DNA of 64,000 bases, from NCBI RefSeq assembly GCF_001888805.2, contig NZ_CP019113.1, positions 3,472,001 through 3,536,000 of the forward strand. The letters are read 5' to 3'. This DNA is from Enterobacter sp. SA187 (GTDB lineage: Bacteria; Pseudomonadota; Gammaproteobacteria; Enterobacterales; Enterobacteriaceae). The notes below the pieces were generated by a model. It made no database searches. It saw only the letters and a program-made list of their open reading frames with translations, and was not told the origin of the DNA. Made by a program: the position numbers and the translations under genes. Positions 63,681 to 64,000 of this stretch are shown here, piece by piece (the stretch's first letter is position 1; each line of letters starts with the position of its first letter).

Positions 63681-64000
63681 ATGCCGCAACCCGTACCCTG
63701 CCAGGTGGAAGCCTCCTGGCAACGCAGCCTGAATTATGGCCTGCAACGTGACGACGACAGCCAGCCGTGGGTCGCATCCGGACAGCTGAAAGAGGCGCGA
63801 GCGGAAAACACCTGGATCAGCCGCCTGGCGGATCCGCTGCTGGCGCGGCTGCATCCGGAACTCGCCAGCCATCCGTCGATAATGGTGCTTTCCGACGCCA
63901 GCGGGCTGGTGCTGGAAACGCACGGCAACAGCGATTTTCTGCATAAAGCCCAGCGCTATGCCCTTTCTCCCGGCAATTTGTGGGGCGAGCACGCCCGCGG
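63681..64000 (+). CDS. AcoR-like sigma-54-dependent activator, N-terminal part (3' truncated by window)
   Basis: ATG at 63681 follows CCGGAGTCAGCG. The first 106 codons show an AcoR/DhaR-type N-terminus: SWQRSLNYGL, IMVLSDASGLVLETHG and PGNLWGEHAR, the start of the GAF-domain motif. The AAA+ and Fis-type domains are beyond the window. Divergent from the aldehyde dehydrogenase gene, its likely target. Confidence 0.8.
   Translation, partial: MPQPVPCQVEASWQRSLNYGLQRDDDSQPWVASGQLKEARAENTWISRLADPLLARLHPELASHPSIMVLSDASGLVLETHGNSDFLHKAQRYALSPGNLWGEHAR

Overview
The window is a continuous piece of an enterobacterial chromosome. Most of it follows the Escherichia coli gene order from adhE to ychF (adhE, tdk, hns, galU, rssB, ychJ, purU, two tRNA-Tyr, narGHJI, narK, narXL, ychO, then ychN, chaABC, kdsA, sirB1, prmC, prfA, hemA, lolB, ispE, prs, dauA, ychH, pth, ychF). 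Recognisable proteins are close to E. coli in length and in catalytic residues. A complete nasR-nasFEDCBA nitrate assimilation locus, as known from Klebsiella oxytoca and absent from E. coli K-12, points to the Klebsiella/Enterobacter/Kosakonia side of the Enterobacteriaceae. The genus cannot be fixed from the sequence alone.

Layout. 1-6650: fermentation, nucleotide and regulatory housekeeping genes; rssA, expected between rssB and ychJ, is not there. 6.7-7.2 kb: stringent-type promoter, two identical tRNA-Tyr genes and REP elements. 7.2-18.4 kb: respiratory nitrate block narIJHG-narK (minus) against narXL (plus), with two perfect FNR boxes and NarL-type heptamers. 18.4-20.5 kb: ychO and a periplasmic YbhB/PEBP protein. 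20.5-31.5 kb: the nas operon behind a sigma-54 promoter and a terminator-containing leader, with its antiterminator gene nasR; the reductase genes nasC and nasB form one 1330-codon frame. 31.6-48.7 kb: ychN, a dCache chemoreceptor, the cha genes, kdsA, sirB1, a decayed sirB2, prmC-prfA-hemA, lolB-ispE-prs, dauA, ychH, pth-ychF.

48.7-64 kb is accessory in character: a FecCD-type metal/siderophore ABC importer behind a Zur-like palindrome, phosphoketolase, a lone phage-type KilAC antirepressor, a VOC protein, a second chemoreceptor with a sigma-28 promoter, a YeaR/YoaG-like cluster containing a doubled YoaG domain, two tandem hok-type toxin genes in a 366-bp direct repeat, a GlxA-like regulator, a second GAPDH, and an AcoD-type aldehyde dehydrogenase divergent from an AcoR-like sigma-54 activator cut by the window end.

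How it fits together: nitrate and nitrite metabolism is the theme. NarXL senses nitrate and, with FNR, controls NarK and NarGHI anaerobically. NasFED imports nitrate and NasA plus the NasC/NasB protein reduce it to ammonium for assimilation, under NtrC-type and NasR control. The YeaR/YoaG-like genes belong to a family that is nitrate and nitric-oxide induced in E. coli. No complete novel defence or mobile system was found. The best unusual items are the NasC-NasB fusion, the duplicated YeaR/tandem-YoaG operon, the tandem hok loci, the Zur-like operator and the sigma-54 signals inside an inverted repeat before the aldehyde dehydrogenase gene.
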